A DNA stretch of 38,267 nucleotides from Archaeoglobaceae archaeon (GCA_015520485.1 WAPX01000048.1:1-38267), one strand, 5' to 3'. Numbered from the stretch's first letter, positions 1 to 8,200 are shown. Program-made: numbers and translations. The notes: a model not told the origin generated them from the letters alone.

Positions 1-858
1 ACTGTTCCTCAGGCGGCAAAAGAGGTGGGGGTTAGCAAAGTCATAGGCTACGTATGGCTTGAAAAGTGGAATGAAAAGGGATTGGAAGGCTTAAAACCAA
101 ACTACGGAGGGGGAGACCTTCAGAACTAAGCAAAGAGCAAAAGGAAGAGCTAAGGAAGAGCTCAAAACTATTCTTGAGAAAAGGGATGATTGGACAACCG
201 AGGAAGTGAGAGAACTGATCAAAGTTGGTGTGGAGTACAGCTTAAGACATGTGAGCAGACTGCTAAAATCCTTCGGAATGAAATATGCAAAACCATACCA
301 GAAAGACTACAGAAGACCTGAGAACGCTGAAGAAGAGCTTAAAAAAACTTGAAGAAGTTGAAGTTGATTTTGATAGCTGCATAATAGGATTTCTGGGATG
401 AAACTTCACCTCAGCTCAATGCAAACACTCAAAGGCCCTTTCAATAAACCATCTGTAAAGAAGAACACTACAAAAATGAGGGGGCAACACCTTCGGTTTC
501 TATGCGATAAACGGTGAGAGTGTGGTGGATTTTAAGGAAAACTCCAAGAAAGAATCTGTTTGCGATTTTCTAGAGAAGATAAGAGAGAAGAATCCAGATA
601 AAACCATAGTGAGCATTCTAAATAACTTCAGATCACGCTGGGCCAGAAAAGGAACCGAACATAGTTTTGATTTATCGCCTCCTTATTCTCCCGACCTGAA
701 TCCGATTGAACAAATCTGGAGAGCTATAAAAAGAGTACTGTCCCCTCATAAAAACACTAGAGGATCTTAAAGAAGTTATTTCGAGTAGTTTTTACCAGTT
801 AACTCAGAAGAGAAGCTTTGTTGAGAGGTGGATTGAGAAGTTTTTGAGTTTTGGTTAG
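1..858 (+). pseudogene. IS630-family DDE transposase, broken by frameshifts
   Basis: Translation in shifting frames gives a helix-turn-helix N-terminus (bases 1-125), a middle part that matches the right-hand copy, and a C-terminal DDE part at 522-858. The diagnostic motif PPYSPDLNPIEQIW, containing the last catalytic acidic residue, lies near 680-720, and the reading ends KFLSFG at the TAG of 856-858. The reading frame is broken at about 115, at the 11-base duplication of 141-162, by a small deletion near 220, and again between 350 and 520 and near 755. The position normally holding the second catalytic Asp reads SILNNFRSR (near 612-640), so Asn has replaced Asp. The 5' end lies beyond the window. 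The product would be inactive. Confidence 0.85.
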
Positions 859-881
859 GTAAGTTATGTCAGATACTATAA
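1..881 (+). mobile_element. IS630-family insertion sequence, decayed copy, 5' end outside window
   Basis: This is the left copy of an insertion sequence whose other copy lies inverted at 38017-38267. The two share an identical first 151 bases when one is reverse-complemented, and the same terminal sequence (gttatgtcagatactata, here at 863-880). The family call rests on the transposase fragments, which carry an IS630/Tc1-type DDE C-terminus. IS630 elements normally insert at TA, which fits the TATA at the inner end, but the outer end and the target duplication cannot be seen. An 11-base tandem duplication (141-151 repeated at 152-162) and several frameshifts show that this copy is not functional. 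Confidence 0.85.
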
Positions 882-976
882 AATGGTTCCTAAAATACTT
901 CCGTTAAGTTTTGAAGTAGCTGTTTGACTGAGTGCAAAACCACAAAAGAATTATTCCTGACGTATTTTTGAAAAAC

Positions 977-1519
977 ATGGAAGTTATCTTTGTCACTTCA
1001 AACGAGGGCAAGTACAGGGAAGTCAGGGCGATGGGAGAAAAATACGGAATAGAAGTGGGATGGATTAGGAAGGAGTATCTGGAACCGCAGGGTAACGATC
1101 TGGAAGAAATTGCGAGGATGAGTGCCGAGCTACTTTCGAAAGACATAAATTCTCCGTTTTTCCTAGAAGACAGCGGATTGTTCGTAAAAGCATTAAACGG
1201 CTTTCCCGGGCCGTACTCCTCGTACGTTTTTAAGACCATAGGAAACGATGGAATTTTAAAGCTCATGGAAGGTGTTGAGGACAGGAGCGCCTACTTTTTG
1301 GCGGTTGTAGCCTACTGGGATGGTGAAAAAGTGCGAACCTTTACGGGAAAGGTGGAGGGCAAAATTTCCAGAGAAATGAGGGGAGATAAAGGCTTTGGCT
1401 ACGATCCAATATTTGAATACGAAGGCAGAACTTTCGCCGAGATGGGTGAAGAAAAGAACGAGTATTCGCACAGGAGAAAGGCTGTGGAAAAACTGTTCAG
1501 CTACATATCAGGCAGGTGA
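977..1519 (+). CDS. XTP/dITP pyrophosphatase (RdgB/HAM1 family)
   Basis: The 180-residue protein hydrolyses non-canonical purine nucleoside triphosphates (ITP, dITP, XTP) to the monophosphate and pyrophosphate, keeping deaminated purines out of nucleic acids. The family signature is at the N-terminus: [10 protein letters not shown] matches the SxxxNxxKxxE substrate loop. [19 protein letters not shown] and [10 protein letters not shown] are also typical. Length is normal for the family. The frame is open back to an ATG at 932, but the ATG at 977 places the first beta strand (MEVIFVTSN) at the N-terminus, as in relatives, so 977 is chosen. The stop overlaps the next gene's GTG by four bases (GTGA), which implies translational coupling. 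Confidence 0.93.
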   Translation: MEVIFVTSNEGKYREVRAMGEKYGIEVGWIRKEYLEPQGNDLEEIARMSAELLSKDINSPFFLEDSGLFVKALNGFPGPYSSYVFKTIGNDGILKLMEGVEDRSAYFLAVVAYWDGEKVRTFTGKVEGKISREMRGDKGFGYDPIFEYEGRTFAEMGEEKNEYSHRRKAVEKLFSYISGR

Positions 1520-1791
1520 GGCTGTTGGTAAAAGTCCGAATAGAACTTTTCGCCACATTGAGGGAAAAATTCGGCAAGTGTGTTGAAGTCGAGTGCGACG
1601 GAACTCTGGAAGATTGCTTCGTTCAGGCTTCCAAACTGCTCGGAAAGGAGTTTCTCGATGAGGTGATGAAAGACGGAAAGTTGAGAGACGACAGAATAAT
1701 CACAGTAAACGGTAGGAACGTTAAAGACGAAATAAGAGAGCTCAGAGATGGAGATTTAATCGCTGTCTTTCCACCCATAGCTGGAGGTTAA
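1516..1791 (+). CDS. MoaD-like ubiquitin-fold sulfur carrier protein
   Basis: A 91-residue beta-grasp protein ending in PPIAGG. The C-terminal Gly-Gly is the residue pair that is adenylated and thiocarboxylated in MoaD and in archaeal SAMP modifiers. It could therefore be the small subunit of molybdopterin synthase or a ubiquitin-like protein modifier; the sequence alone does not separate these. [10 protein letters not shown] near the N-terminus and [14 protein letters not shown] at the end are typical MoaD segments. The GTG start overlaps the TGA of the preceding pyrophosphatase gene. No moaE or E1-like partner lies nearby. Confidence 0.88.
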   Translation: MRLLVKVRIELFATLREKFGKCVEVECDGTLEDCFVQASKLLGKEFLDEVMKDGKLRDDRIITVNGRNVKDEIRELRDGDLIAVFPPIAGG

Positions 1792-1915
1792 CTCTTTTTG
1801 ATTTGCTGATTGTTTTAATGTCTGGTTTTTAACTGCTGAAAACCCGAAAAGTGAGCGGAACGGTGCATCACGGGTAGCGTAAAAAATAATATCCAGAACG
1901 TGAAGGACACCAAAA

Positions 1916-1925
1916 GTTTTAAAAC
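1916..1925 (+). promoter_or_regulatory. Candidate TATA box of the ribosomal protein operon
   Basis: The palindromic AT stretch GTTTTAAAAC is the best TATA-like element before the L7Ae gene. Counting about 26 bases downstream places transcription start near 1947, which would leave a leader of about 59 bases before the start codon at 2006. The position is predicted by eye. Confidence 0.45.
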
Positions 1926-1953
1926 ATGGTTGAATAAGCAAGTCAGCACGTTA

Positions 1954-1986
1954 CCGGCTGATTAACTGGCCGATGAATGATGACGG
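1954..1986 (+). promoter_or_regulatory. Candidate kink-turn in the L7Ae mRNA leader
   Basis: The leader has a D-box-like CTGA at 1958-1961 and a perfect C-box consensus ATGATGA at 1977-1983, flanked by CCG (1954-1956) and CGG (1984-1986) that can pair outside them. In a D-loop-C arrangement the two boxes can form the tandem sheared G-A pairs of a kink-turn, the RNA motif that L7Ae binds. An alternative simple hairpin (CGGC 1955-1958 with GCCG 1969-1972) competes with it. The element ends just before the Shine-Dalgarno site, so bound L7Ae could block translation of its own mRNA. This is inference. Confidence 0.45.
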
Positions 1987-1992
1987 AAGGAA

Positions 1993-1999
1993 GGAGGTG
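1993..1999 (+). promoter_or_regulatory. Strong Shine-Dalgarno site for L7Ae
   Basis: GGAGGTG complements the archaeal 16S rRNA 3' end and lies six bases before the ATG at 2006, fixing that start. Confidence 0.8.
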
Positions 2000-2005
2000 T
2001 AAAAG

Positions 2006-2371
2006 ATGAACGTGTACGTTAGGTTTGACGTTCCTGAAGAACTGCAGAATGAGGCTTTAACTTTGCTCGAGAAGGTTAGAGAAACAGGAAAGGTAAAAAA
2101 AGGAGCGAACGAGACTACGAAAGCTGTGGAAAGGGGACTTGCAAAACTCGTCTACATAGCCACCGACGTTGACCCGCCGGAAATCGTGGCTCATCTGCCG
2201 CTGCTCTGCGAGGAGAAGAACATACCGTACATCTACATAAACGGAAAGAGCAGAATAGGACAGGCCGTAGGAATTGAGGTCGATTGCTCTGCAGCAGCAA
2301 TAATTAAAGAGGGAGAGGCGAGAAAGGAACTCAACCAGCTCGTTGGCAAGATAGAGGGGCTCAAGAAGTAA
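2006..2371 (+). CDS. rpl7ae: 50S ribosomal protein L7Ae
   Basis: The 121-residue RNA-binding protein recognises kink-turns. In archaea it serves in the large ribosomal subunit, in box C/D and H/ACA guide RNPs, and in RNase P. The core [30 protein letters not shown] is the family's RNA-contacting signature, followed by [11 protein letters not shown] and the hydrophobic [11 protein letters not shown] segment. The length matches archaeal orthologues. It is the first gene of a run with S28e (18-base gap), L24e, NDK and aIF5B, a common archaeal order. Its leader holds a candidate kink-turn, so autoregulation is plausible. The window also encodes Cbf5, the pseudouridine synthase that works with L7Ae in H/ACA particles. 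Confidence 0.97.
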   Translation: MNVYVRFDVPEELQNEALTLLEKVRETGKVKKGANETTKAVERGLAKLVYIATDVDPPEIVAHLPLLCEEKNIPYIYINGKSRIGQAVGIEVDCSAAAIIKEGEARKELNQLVGKIEGLKK

Positions 2372-2389
2372 TCCCGGAGGTGTTGAATA

Positions 2390-2602
2390 ATGGCTGAAGA
2401 GGATATACAGCCGGCCGAGGTAATTGAAATAATAGGGAGAACCGGTATGCACGGAGAAGCCACTCAGGTTAAGGTGAGGGTTCTCGCTGGAGAGAACAAG
2501 GGAAGGATAATCACGAGAAACGTTTTTGGCCCTGTGAGGGTTGGAGACGTGCTCATGATCAAGGAAACTGCGAGAGAAGCAAAGAAACTACTTGTCCGCT
2601 GA
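2390..2602 (+). CDS. rps28e: 30S ribosomal protein S28e
   Basis: This 70-residue OB-fold protein belongs to the small ribosomal subunit, near the mRNA exit. It is recognised by [25 protein letters not shown] and the conserved end REAKKL. Length is normal for archaea. A Shine-Dalgarno site (GGAGGTG, about 2376-2382) precedes the ATG. It follows L7Ae by 18 bases and precedes L24e by 10, so the three are co-transcribed. Confidence 0.97.
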   Translation: MAEEDIQPAEVIEIIGRTGMHGEATQVKVRVLAGENKGRIITRNVFGPVRVGDVLMIKETAREAKKLLVR

Positions 2603-2612
2603 GGTGGTTTAA

Positions 2613-2792
2613 ATGGAAAAGAGAGTCTGCTCCTTCTGCGGACACGAGATTGAAGTTGGAACGGGAAAGATGTACGTCAGAAGGGATGGAAAAGTACTGT
2701 ACTTCTGCTCCCGCAAATGCGAGAAGAACATGCTCAAGCTGAAGAGAAATCCGAGAAAGCTGAAGTGGACGAAGTACTACCAGAAGGGTTAA
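2613..2792 (+). CDS. rpl24e: 50S ribosomal protein L24e
   Basis: This short gene encodes 59 residues beginning [14 protein letters not shown] and ending KWTKYYQKG. Four cysteines (6, 9, 32, 36) in the pattern CxxC and CxxxC form the zinc-binding site of L24e, a large-subunit protein at the subunit interface. A GAGGTGG Shine-Dalgarno site overlaps the S28e stop and lies about six bases before the ATG. The length and the position after S28e and before NDK match the order seen in many euryarchaea. Confidence 0.96.
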   Translation: MEKRVCSFCGHEIEVGTGKMYVRRDGKVLYFCSRKCEKNMLKLKRNPRKLKWTKYYQKG

Positions 2793-2878
2793 ACTGCGTA
2801 ATTTTATATTTAATAAAGTTTGCAAGCTATTAACTTAAACCTTGTAAAATTTATCATAAATTGAACGGGGATGGCAGC

Positions 2879-3328
2879 ATGGAAAGAACTTTTGTTATGG
2901 TAAAGCCCGATGGCGTTCAGAGGGGATTGATAGGGGAAGTAATTTCGAGACTCGAAAGGAAAGGGCTGAAAATAGTCGCCATGAAAATGCTCTGGATTCA
3001 GGAGGAGCTTGCGAGGGAGCACTACATGGAGCACGCAGAAAAACCGTTCTTTCAGGCTCTGGTCGACTACATAACCTCTGGTCCTGTTGTTGCAATGGTT
3101 GTCGAGGGCAAAGAGGCCGTGAAAGTCGTGAGAACACTCATTGGAGCAACAAACCCAATCGAAGCAGCTCCCGGAACTGTCAGAGGAGACTTCGGGATGG
3201 ATATTGGAAGAAACGTTGTTCACGCCTCAGATTCTCTTGAATCGGCTGAGAGGGAGATATCTCTGTTTTTCAACGCTGATGAAATAGTTGATTACTCAAA
3301 ATCCGGTGAGGAGTGGCTTTACGAGTAG
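2879..3328 (+). CDS. ndk: Nucleoside diphosphate kinase
   Basis: The 149-residue enzyme transfers the gamma phosphate of ATP to other nucleoside diphosphates through a phosphohistidine. The catalytic histidine is His115 in NVVHASDS, and the N-terminal [15 protein letters not shown] and GTVRGDFG segments are family hallmarks. An in-frame TTG at 2861 would add six residues, but the ATG at 2879 gives the canonical N-terminus. The 86-base gap after L24e contains AT-rich TATA-like stretches (for example near 2847-2857), so the gene may have its own promoter as well as readthrough from the ribosomal genes. It lies 47 bases before aIF5B. Confidence 0.97.
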   Translation: MERTFVMVKPDGVQRGLIGEVISRLERKGLKIVAMKMLWIQEELAREHYMEHAEKPFFQALVDYITSGPVVAMVVEGKEAVKVVRTLIGATNPIEAAPGTVRGDFGMDIGRNVVHASDSLESAEREISLFFNADEIVDYSKSGEEWLYE

Positions 3329-3375
3329 TTTTTCATTTTTTACTTTAATGCTCAGCGACGTACAGAGGTGGTACA

Positions 3376-5175
3376 GTGGGCAAAAAGAAAAAAGAAAAGG
3401 AGCAGAAAAAGCTGAGGACTCCAATTGTTTCCGTTCTCGGTCACGTTGATCACGGGAAAACAACACTGCTCGACAGAATAAGGAAGAGCAGGGTAACGGC
3501 AAAAGAGGCGGGAGGCATAACCCAGCATATTGGAGCTACGGAAGTTCCGATAGACGTGATAAAGGACATCTGCAGAGATATATGGAAAGCTAAGGTGAGC
3601 ATACCGGGACTGCTGTTCATAGATACTCCCGGTCACAAAGCCTTTACGAACCTGAGGAGGAGGGGAGGAGCTCTCGCAGACCTCGCAGTTCTCGTCGTTG
3701 ACGTAAACGAAGGGTTCAAAGACCAGACTGAGGAGGCTCTGTCAATTCTGAAGACCTTCAGGACACCATTTGTTGTTGCTGCAAACAAGATAGACAGGAT
3801 TCCGGGATGGCAGAAGTGCGAGGGTTTGCCGTTCGTTAAGAGCTTCGCAAAGCAGGACGATGTAGCTAAGAGGAGGCTCGAAAACAGGATATACGAGCTG
3901 ATAGCGAAGCTCTACGAGTACGGATTTAATGCGGAGAGGTTTGACAGAATTACAGACTTCACGAGAACGGTTGCTATAGTCCCGATTTCGGCGATAACCG
4001 GGGAAGGAATACCCGAACTGCTCATGCTTCTGGTCGGTTTGGCTCAGAAGTACCTCGAAGAGAACCTGAAGCTCCACGTTGAAGGCAGGGCAAAGGGAAC
4101 TATACTCGAGGTGAAAGAGGAAAAAGGGCTCGGAATAACGTGCGACGTCATACTCTACGACGGAACTCTCAGAGTTGGAGACAGGATTGCCATAGCTGGA
4201 AAAGATGACGTCATAGTTACCAAGGTTAGAGGAATACTGAAACCGAGACCAGCTCAGGAGATGAGGCTGGAAAGTAAATTCAGGGGCGTTAAAGAGGTCA
4301 CAGCAGCAGCGGGAATAAAGCTCGTAGCACCGGATCTGGAGAACGTTATTGCCGGGAGCGAGTTCGAAGCTGTTGAAAGCGAGGAGGACGTAGAAGAGTT
4401 CAGGGAAAGGATAAAGAGAGATTACGAAAAAGTTGCAATAAGAACGGATGAGGAGGGAATAATTCTGAAAACCGACACTCTCGGTTCTCTCGAGGCGTTA
4501 ATAAATGAGCTCAGGGAACACGGAATACCGATAAAGAAGGCTGAAGTGGGTGATATAGACAAGAGAGATATCGTCGAAGCTTCAGCGAACAGAGATGAAC
4601 TGAACAGAATGATAGTTGGATTCAACGTCAAAACGCTGCCAGGAGTTGAGGAGGAGGCTGATAAGTACGACGTCAAACTCTTCATTGATTCGGTCATATA
4701 CTCTCTCATAGACAACGTAACCCAGTGGAGAGAGAAAGTAAGGCTGGAAAGGGAAAAGCAGAAGGTGGAAGCTCTCGTTATGCCGGCGAAAGTAAAGCTT
4801 CTGAAGAATTTTATTTTCAGAAGGAGTAAACCCGCAGTTGTAGGTGCGAGAATACTTGCAGGGGAGCTGAAAAAAGGAGCTAGGTTAATTAAACCCGACG
4901 GAAGCGTAGCTGGAACCGTCAGGAGTATGAAAAAAGGTGACGAATTTCTCAGCGTTGCTGGAGAGGGTGAAGAGCTGGCTATAGCCATAGACGGTGCGGT
5001 GATAGGGAGAAACCTGAGTGGAGACGAAGTTCTCTACGTCGATGTGCCGGAAAGGCATGCGAGAATAATAAGAAAGGAGCTCTACGACTCGTTAAGCGAT
5101 AGCGCGAAAAAAGCGTTTGACGAATTCCTTGAAATTAAAAAGAAGGTTACGGAGAAGCCCCTGTGGGGTCGTTAA
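3376..5175 (+). CDS. infB: Translation initiation factor aIF5B (IF-2 family)
   Basis: The 599-residue GTPase promotes subunit joining and initiator tRNA placement. G1 is GHVDHGKTT (about residues 21-29), G3 is DTPGH, and G4 is NKID. The GTPase domain is followed by a beta-barrel domain, a middle alpha/beta/alpha domain and a C-terminal barrel (FRRSKPAVVGARILAGELKKG). It lacks the long charged N-terminal extension of eukaryotic eIF5B, as usual in archaea. The start is a GTG with GAGGTGG about seven bases upstream. The 3' end overlaps the open frame of the next gene, but that gene probably starts further down. Confidence 0.97.
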   Translation: MGKKKKEKEQKKLRTPIVSVLGHVDHGKTTLLDRIRKSRVTAKEAGGITQHIGATEVPIDVIKDICRDIWKAKVSIPGLLFIDTPGHKAFTNLRRRGGALADLAVLVVDVNEGFKDQTEEALSILKTFRTPFVVAANKIDRIPGWQKCEGLPFVKSFAKQDDVAKRRLENRIYELIAKLYEYGFNAERFDRITDFTRTVAIVPISAITGEGIPELLMLLVGLAQKYLEENLKLHVEGRAKGTILEVKEEKGLGITCDVILYDGTLRVGDRIAIAGKDDVIVTKVRGILKPRPAQEMRLESKFRGVKEVTAAAGIKLVAPDLENVIAGSEFEAVESEEDVEEFRERIKRDYEKVAIRTDEEGIILKTDTLGSLEALINELREHGIPIKKAEVGDIDKRDIVEASANRDELNRMIVGFNVKTLPGVEEEADKYDVKLFIDSVIYSLIDNVTQWREKVRLEREKQKVEALVMPAKVKLLKNFIFRRSKPAVVGARILAGELKKGARLIKPDGSVAGTVRSMKKGDEFLSVAGEGEELAIAIDGAVIGRNLSGDEVLYVDVPERHARIIRKELYDSLSDSAKKAFDEFLEIKKKVTEKPLWGR

Positions 5176-5209
5176 TAGGTCTAAGGATACGCCTGTGCAT
5201 TTGAAGGAC

Positions 5210-6466
5210 ATGAAAACGATGTTCGTTGGGGTTGCCAGAGCGAGAAAAGATGCCAAAGCGTTATCACACGCAATAAAGTGCGAAACGATAAGTCTTGGCG
5301 GAATAAGGAGTGCTGAAAGCGTTAAAGATTTAGAAATTTTTGACTGCCTGAAAAATAAAATACCGCTGTTCTTTGCTGGAAGAGAAGACGTGGAAATTGG
5401 ACGGGCTTTTCTGGAAGAAGTTTCCAGGCTGAACCCTCTTGCGGGAATGATCATGCTGAGCAAGAAAGCTGTCAGAAACACGAGAATGGAGGAAATAAGG
5501 AAAAAATTCGAAATCGAAAAGGCAAAACTCAGGCTGTGCTACGAGTACAGCGGAGTTTTCAGGTTCTCCAGATTCAACGGTGCTGGAGTTGAAATACACC
5601 CGGACTACGATTCTTACTTTATAACTTCTGAAGAGTTTGCAGAAAACATGTCTGAAGTTTTTAAGGTTGAATTCGCGGAAGGCGGGCTTGTAATCAGAAA
5701 ACTCATGAACGAGGAGTGGATATACAATCCAGAACTGAAAGCAGTTGTGAGCAAAAAAATAGGGGAGGAGTGCAGAACTGTCCTCAAAACTGACGTGGAT
5801 GTCAGAAAAATACCTCTAAAACGAATGGCTGAAGACGGGAAAAACAGGGAATTCCTCGCAGCTCTGGAGAGAGTGGCGATCAACTTCATCAGGGAAAATG
5901 CAGAAAGTGGAAACGTGGCAGTTCCATTTAGCGGAGGTAAAGATAGTTTGGCTTCGCTGATTCTGGCGCGTAAAGCCTTTCCGGACAGCGAACTAAAAGC
6001 TATTTACGTGAGAACCAATTACGAATTGCCGTACACAGAGGAGTACGTTGAAAGCGTTTGCGAGAAGCTTGGTGTAGAGCTGATAGTCGTGGATGCTGTT
6101 TTCAGCTCGTCGATTAAACCAGCACTGGACAGCAGGGTGTGCACGAAGTTTAAGATGGAGAGGCTGAGAGAGGCTGTCAGGAAAATCGGCAATCCAGTTC
6201 TGATTGCAGGAGACAGGGACGCAGAGAGCAGGATCAGGAGAGAAAGGCCAGAGGTCGTTAACAGAGTGTCGTTAGAGCTTTTTCCCGTGAAGTACTGGAG
6301 CGGATCGGCTGTCCAGCTCTACTCAATTCTGAACGGGGTTGAGCTTCATCCTCTTTACTACGCGGGTTTTTACAGAATTGGGTGCTCAATCTGCCCGTCC
6401 ATGAGCGACTGGGAGAGGTACATTCTCGGCAAGCTTAACCTGAAAGGTCGCCGAAAAATCAGGTAA
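5210..6466 (+). CDS. PP-loop ATPase, PAPS reductase-like
   Basis: The 418-residue protein has an N-terminal half I do not recognise (residues 1-235) and a C-terminal PAPS-reductase-type PP-loop domain. SGGKDS at 241-246 is the PP-loop that binds ATP or adenylylated substrate. Cys311 in DSRVCTKFK is placed like the conserved cysteine region of CysH-type proteins, and GCSICPSM near the C-terminus supplies Cys392 and Cys395. Archaeal proteins of this kind are commonly annotated as phosphoadenylylsulfate reductases, but most have no proven substrate; sulfur transfer or tRNA thiolation are alternatives. The frame extends back into aIF5B to 5117. The ATG at 5210 avoids that overlap, and another ATG follows at 5219. 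Confidence 0.72.
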   Translation: MKTMFVGVARARKDAKALSHAIKCETISLGGIRSAESVKDLEIFDCLKNKIPLFFAGREDVEIGRAFLEEVSRLNPLAGMIMLSKKAVRNTRMEEIRKKFEIEKAKLRLCYEYSGVFRFSRFNGAGVEIHPDYDSYFITSEEFAENMSEVFKVEFAEGGLVIRKLMNEEWIYNPELKAVVSKKIGEECRTVLKTDVDVRKIPLKRMAEDGKNREFLAALERVAINFIRENAESGNVAVPFSGGKDSLASLILARKAFPDSELKAIYVRTNYELPYTEEYVESVCEKLGVELIVVDAVFSSSIKPALDSRVCTKFKMERLREAVRKIGNPVLIAGDRDAESRIRRERPEVVNRVSLELFPVKYWSGSAVQLYSILNGVELHPLYYAGFYRIGCSICPSMSDWERYILGKLNLKGRRKIR

Positions 6467-6520
6467 AAGTGACATTCAACCAGCAATGTACAGGTGATTT
6501 TGAATCAAATCTTAACAGAT

Positions 6521-6530
6521 TTATATTTAT
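6521..6530 (+). promoter_or_regulatory. Candidate TATA box for the membrane winged-helix gene
   Basis: TTATATTTAT lies 24-33 bases before the ATG at 6554. This spacing predicts a leaderless or nearly leaderless transcript and supports that start over the upstream in-frame ATG at 6494. Confidence 0.6.
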
Positions 6531-6553
6531 ACTGCCACGAAAACTGTATTTCG

Positions 6554-7405
6554 ATGTCGCTGAAAACAGGGATTTCCACGATTGCAATTTTCACAATCGT
6601 TTTTACGCTGATTGTGTTCGCTCCCGTAAGCGCTGCAATCGTTCACGGCGTTGTTTACAACTGGGAGAATTTAAAACCCCTCCCGAAAGCGATAGTCGTC
6701 GTCAACACAACGCCCGAGCAGAGGCTCGTAACTCCAAACGGGAATTACTCCTTCAATCTGCCTCCCGGACACTACGTAATAAGGGCGTTTTACTACAAAA
6801 ATGGAAGGCTTGTGCTTTACACAGAAGACAACATTACCATAGAAAACGCCAGTGGTAGCTACATAGTAGATCTAATACTCTTTCCACCCCTGAACTTCAA
6901 CTTCACCCAGCCAGACATTGAGTTTCCCGCTCCCTCTGCAACTCCTACTTCCGGCGGACAAAACAACGTATTAGTATACGTGATTTTTGTATCTACACTA
7001 CTTACCGGCGTGCTCGTGGCATTCTATCTGTTTAAAGGCTTTAGAAAGCGAAAGGTCGAGTCTGACAGCGGTACTTACGAGTTAAGCCCTGAACCTGAAA
7101 AACCTGAACCCGTGAAAGTGGAACTCGTCAAATCGGAAATGCCGGAAGAAAAGGAAGTTAAAGAAGAACCCGAAAAAGGAGTTCCGTGCTTACCGGAAGA
7201 CTTGGTAAAGGTTCTTGATGAAATAGTTAAGGCTGGGGGCAGGATAACTCAGAAAGAGCTCAGGAAGAAACTCGGTTACTCCGAAGCAAAGGTGAGCTTA
7301 ATACTCACCGACCTCGAAAGAAGGGGTTACATAGAGAAGGTTAAGGTGGGTAGGGGAAACGTTGTTTTCCTTAAAGACGAGTACAGAAAATTTTTCGGGC
7401 TTTAA
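6554..7405 (+). CDS. Membrane-anchored winged-helix regulator-like protein
   Basis: The 283-residue protein is modular. Residues 7-28 form a signal peptide or anchor ending APVSAA. Residues 29-110 form a small beta-rich extracytoplasmic domain (VVYNWENLKPLPKAIVVVNTTP, then GNYSFNLPPGHYVIRAFY) resembling carboxypeptidase-regulatory folds. A transmembrane helix spans about 138-160, followed by a basic KGFRKRK stop-transfer, a Glu/Pro/Lys-rich linker (170-210) and a winged-helix domain (215-283; ITQKELRKKLGYSEAKVSLILTDLERRGYI). This topology puts the DNA-binding domain in the cytoplasm and a sensor outside, as in other archaeal membrane-bound HTH proteins. Target and signal are unknown. The frame is open back to 6494, but the TATA box at 6521 supports 6554. 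Confidence 0.75.
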   Translation: MSLKTGISTIAIFTIVFTLIVFAPVSAAIVHGVVYNWENLKPLPKAIVVVNTTPEQRLVTPNGNYSFNLPPGHYVIRAFYYKNGRLVLYTEDNITIENASGSYIVDLILFPPLNFNFTQPDIEFPAPSATPTSGGQNNVLVYVIFVSTLLTGVLVAFYLFKGFRKRKVESDSGTYELSPEPEKPEPVKVELVKSEMPEEKEVKEEPEKGVPCLPEDLVKVLDEIVKAGGRITQKELRKKLGYSEAKVSLILTDLERRGYIEKVKVGRGNVVFLKDEYRKFFGL

Positions 7406-7472
7406 ACTTAAAAAGATGAACTTGAGCTCATAGTTGCCCGCTGAATTCTGATTAAGTCTAGACTTTAACCCC

Positions 7473-8174
7473 TCAACCCTCAGCCAGAGACCTGAGCAGC
7501 TTCAGAACACCATCAAACGTGTACTCTTCAGGAACCAAGCTTTCAACTCCGAATTTTTCCAGCTCCCTCTTCGTTGGCGGGCCTATTGCTATTACCCTGC
7601 ACTGAGGTTTGCCAAGCTTCAACTCATTGCAAAGCTCAAAGAACGTTCTAACCATCATTCTGCTTGAAAAAACGACGAAGTCGACCTGACCCTCGCAGAC
7701 TTTTTTCACGAGTCTGATCTGTTCCTCTCCTTTTTTCGGAACTATCCTGTAAAGCCTGAACTCCTCGGCATTTCCCACGCTCAGAAGGACTGGGTCTCCC
7801 TTATCGCTTCTCAGCAGCGCAATCCTCATGCCGGACAGTTTGTCTCTGAACTCCTTAGCCACGCTTTCCGAATCAAATTTTCCCGGTAGCTCGCTCTCTA
7901 TTCCGTGATTTCTGAGCTTTTCAGCAGTTTTGGAACCTATTGCTATTACCTTTTTCCCCTTCAATTTTTTTACGAGGTCGTACTTCTCCAGCACCTCAAC
8001 CGCCGTCTTGCTCGTGACTATGGCGGCATCGAACTCTTCGCTTTCAAACCTCCTGACCTCTTTTTCATCGGCAACTGTATCGAGAAGCGGTGCGTGCAAA
8101 ACTTCGAACCCTTCTCTCCTGAAAATTTCGAGCTCTCCAGCTCTGCTTTCAGGTCTGAAAAACACGACTTTCAT
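7473..8174 (-). CDS. hemD: Uroporphyrinogen-III synthase
   Basis: The 233-residue enzyme closes hydroxymethylbilane with ring-D inversion to uroporphyrinogen III, the precursor of siroheme, haem, cobalamin and F430. It is recognised by the two-lobed HemD pattern: KVVFFRPESRAGELEIFRREGFEVLHAPLLDT, then FDAAIVTSKTAVEVLEK, and in the second lobe VDFVVFSSRMMVRTFFEL and CRVIAIGPPTKRELEKFGV. HemD is poorly conserved, so the call rests on this overall pattern. An AGGTGG site lies just upstream of the ATG (plus-strand 8179-8184). It is divergent from the membrane-protein gene at 8221. The other hem genes are not in the window. Confidence 0.85.
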   Translation of the reverse strand: MKVVFFRPESRAGELEIFRREGFEVLHAPLLDTVADEKEVRRFESEEFDAAIVTSKTAVEVLEKYDLVKKLKGKKVIAIGSKTAEKLRNHGIESELPGKFDSESVAKEFRDKLSGMRIALLRSDKGDPVLLSVGNAEEFRLYRIVPKKGEEQIRLVKKVCEGQVDFVVFSSRMMVRTFFELCNELKLGKPQCRVIAIGPPTKRELEKFGVESLVPEEYTFDGVLKLLRSLAEG

Positions 8175-8190
8175 TCTCCCACCTGATAAA

Positions 8191-8200
8191 CTTTATAATT
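8191..8200. promoter_or_regulatory. TATA-like element between divergent genes
   Basis: CTTTATAATT lies 21-30 bases upstream of the ATG at 8221. Its complement (AATTATAAAG) is also TATA-like and lies a similar distance upstream of hemD at 8174. One AT-rich element may therefore serve both directions. Confidence 0.5.

Noticed and set aside
1870-1990. A complete box C/D sRNA upstream of L7Ae
   Set aside because: Only one good C box and one D-like box are present, in the wrong order for a full guide RNA; a leader kink-turn explains them better.
4422-4988. A 188-codon open frame on the minus strand within aIF5B
   Set aside because: It is a shadow of the aIF5B frame; its Ser/Leu/Phe-rich product is typical of antisense reading.
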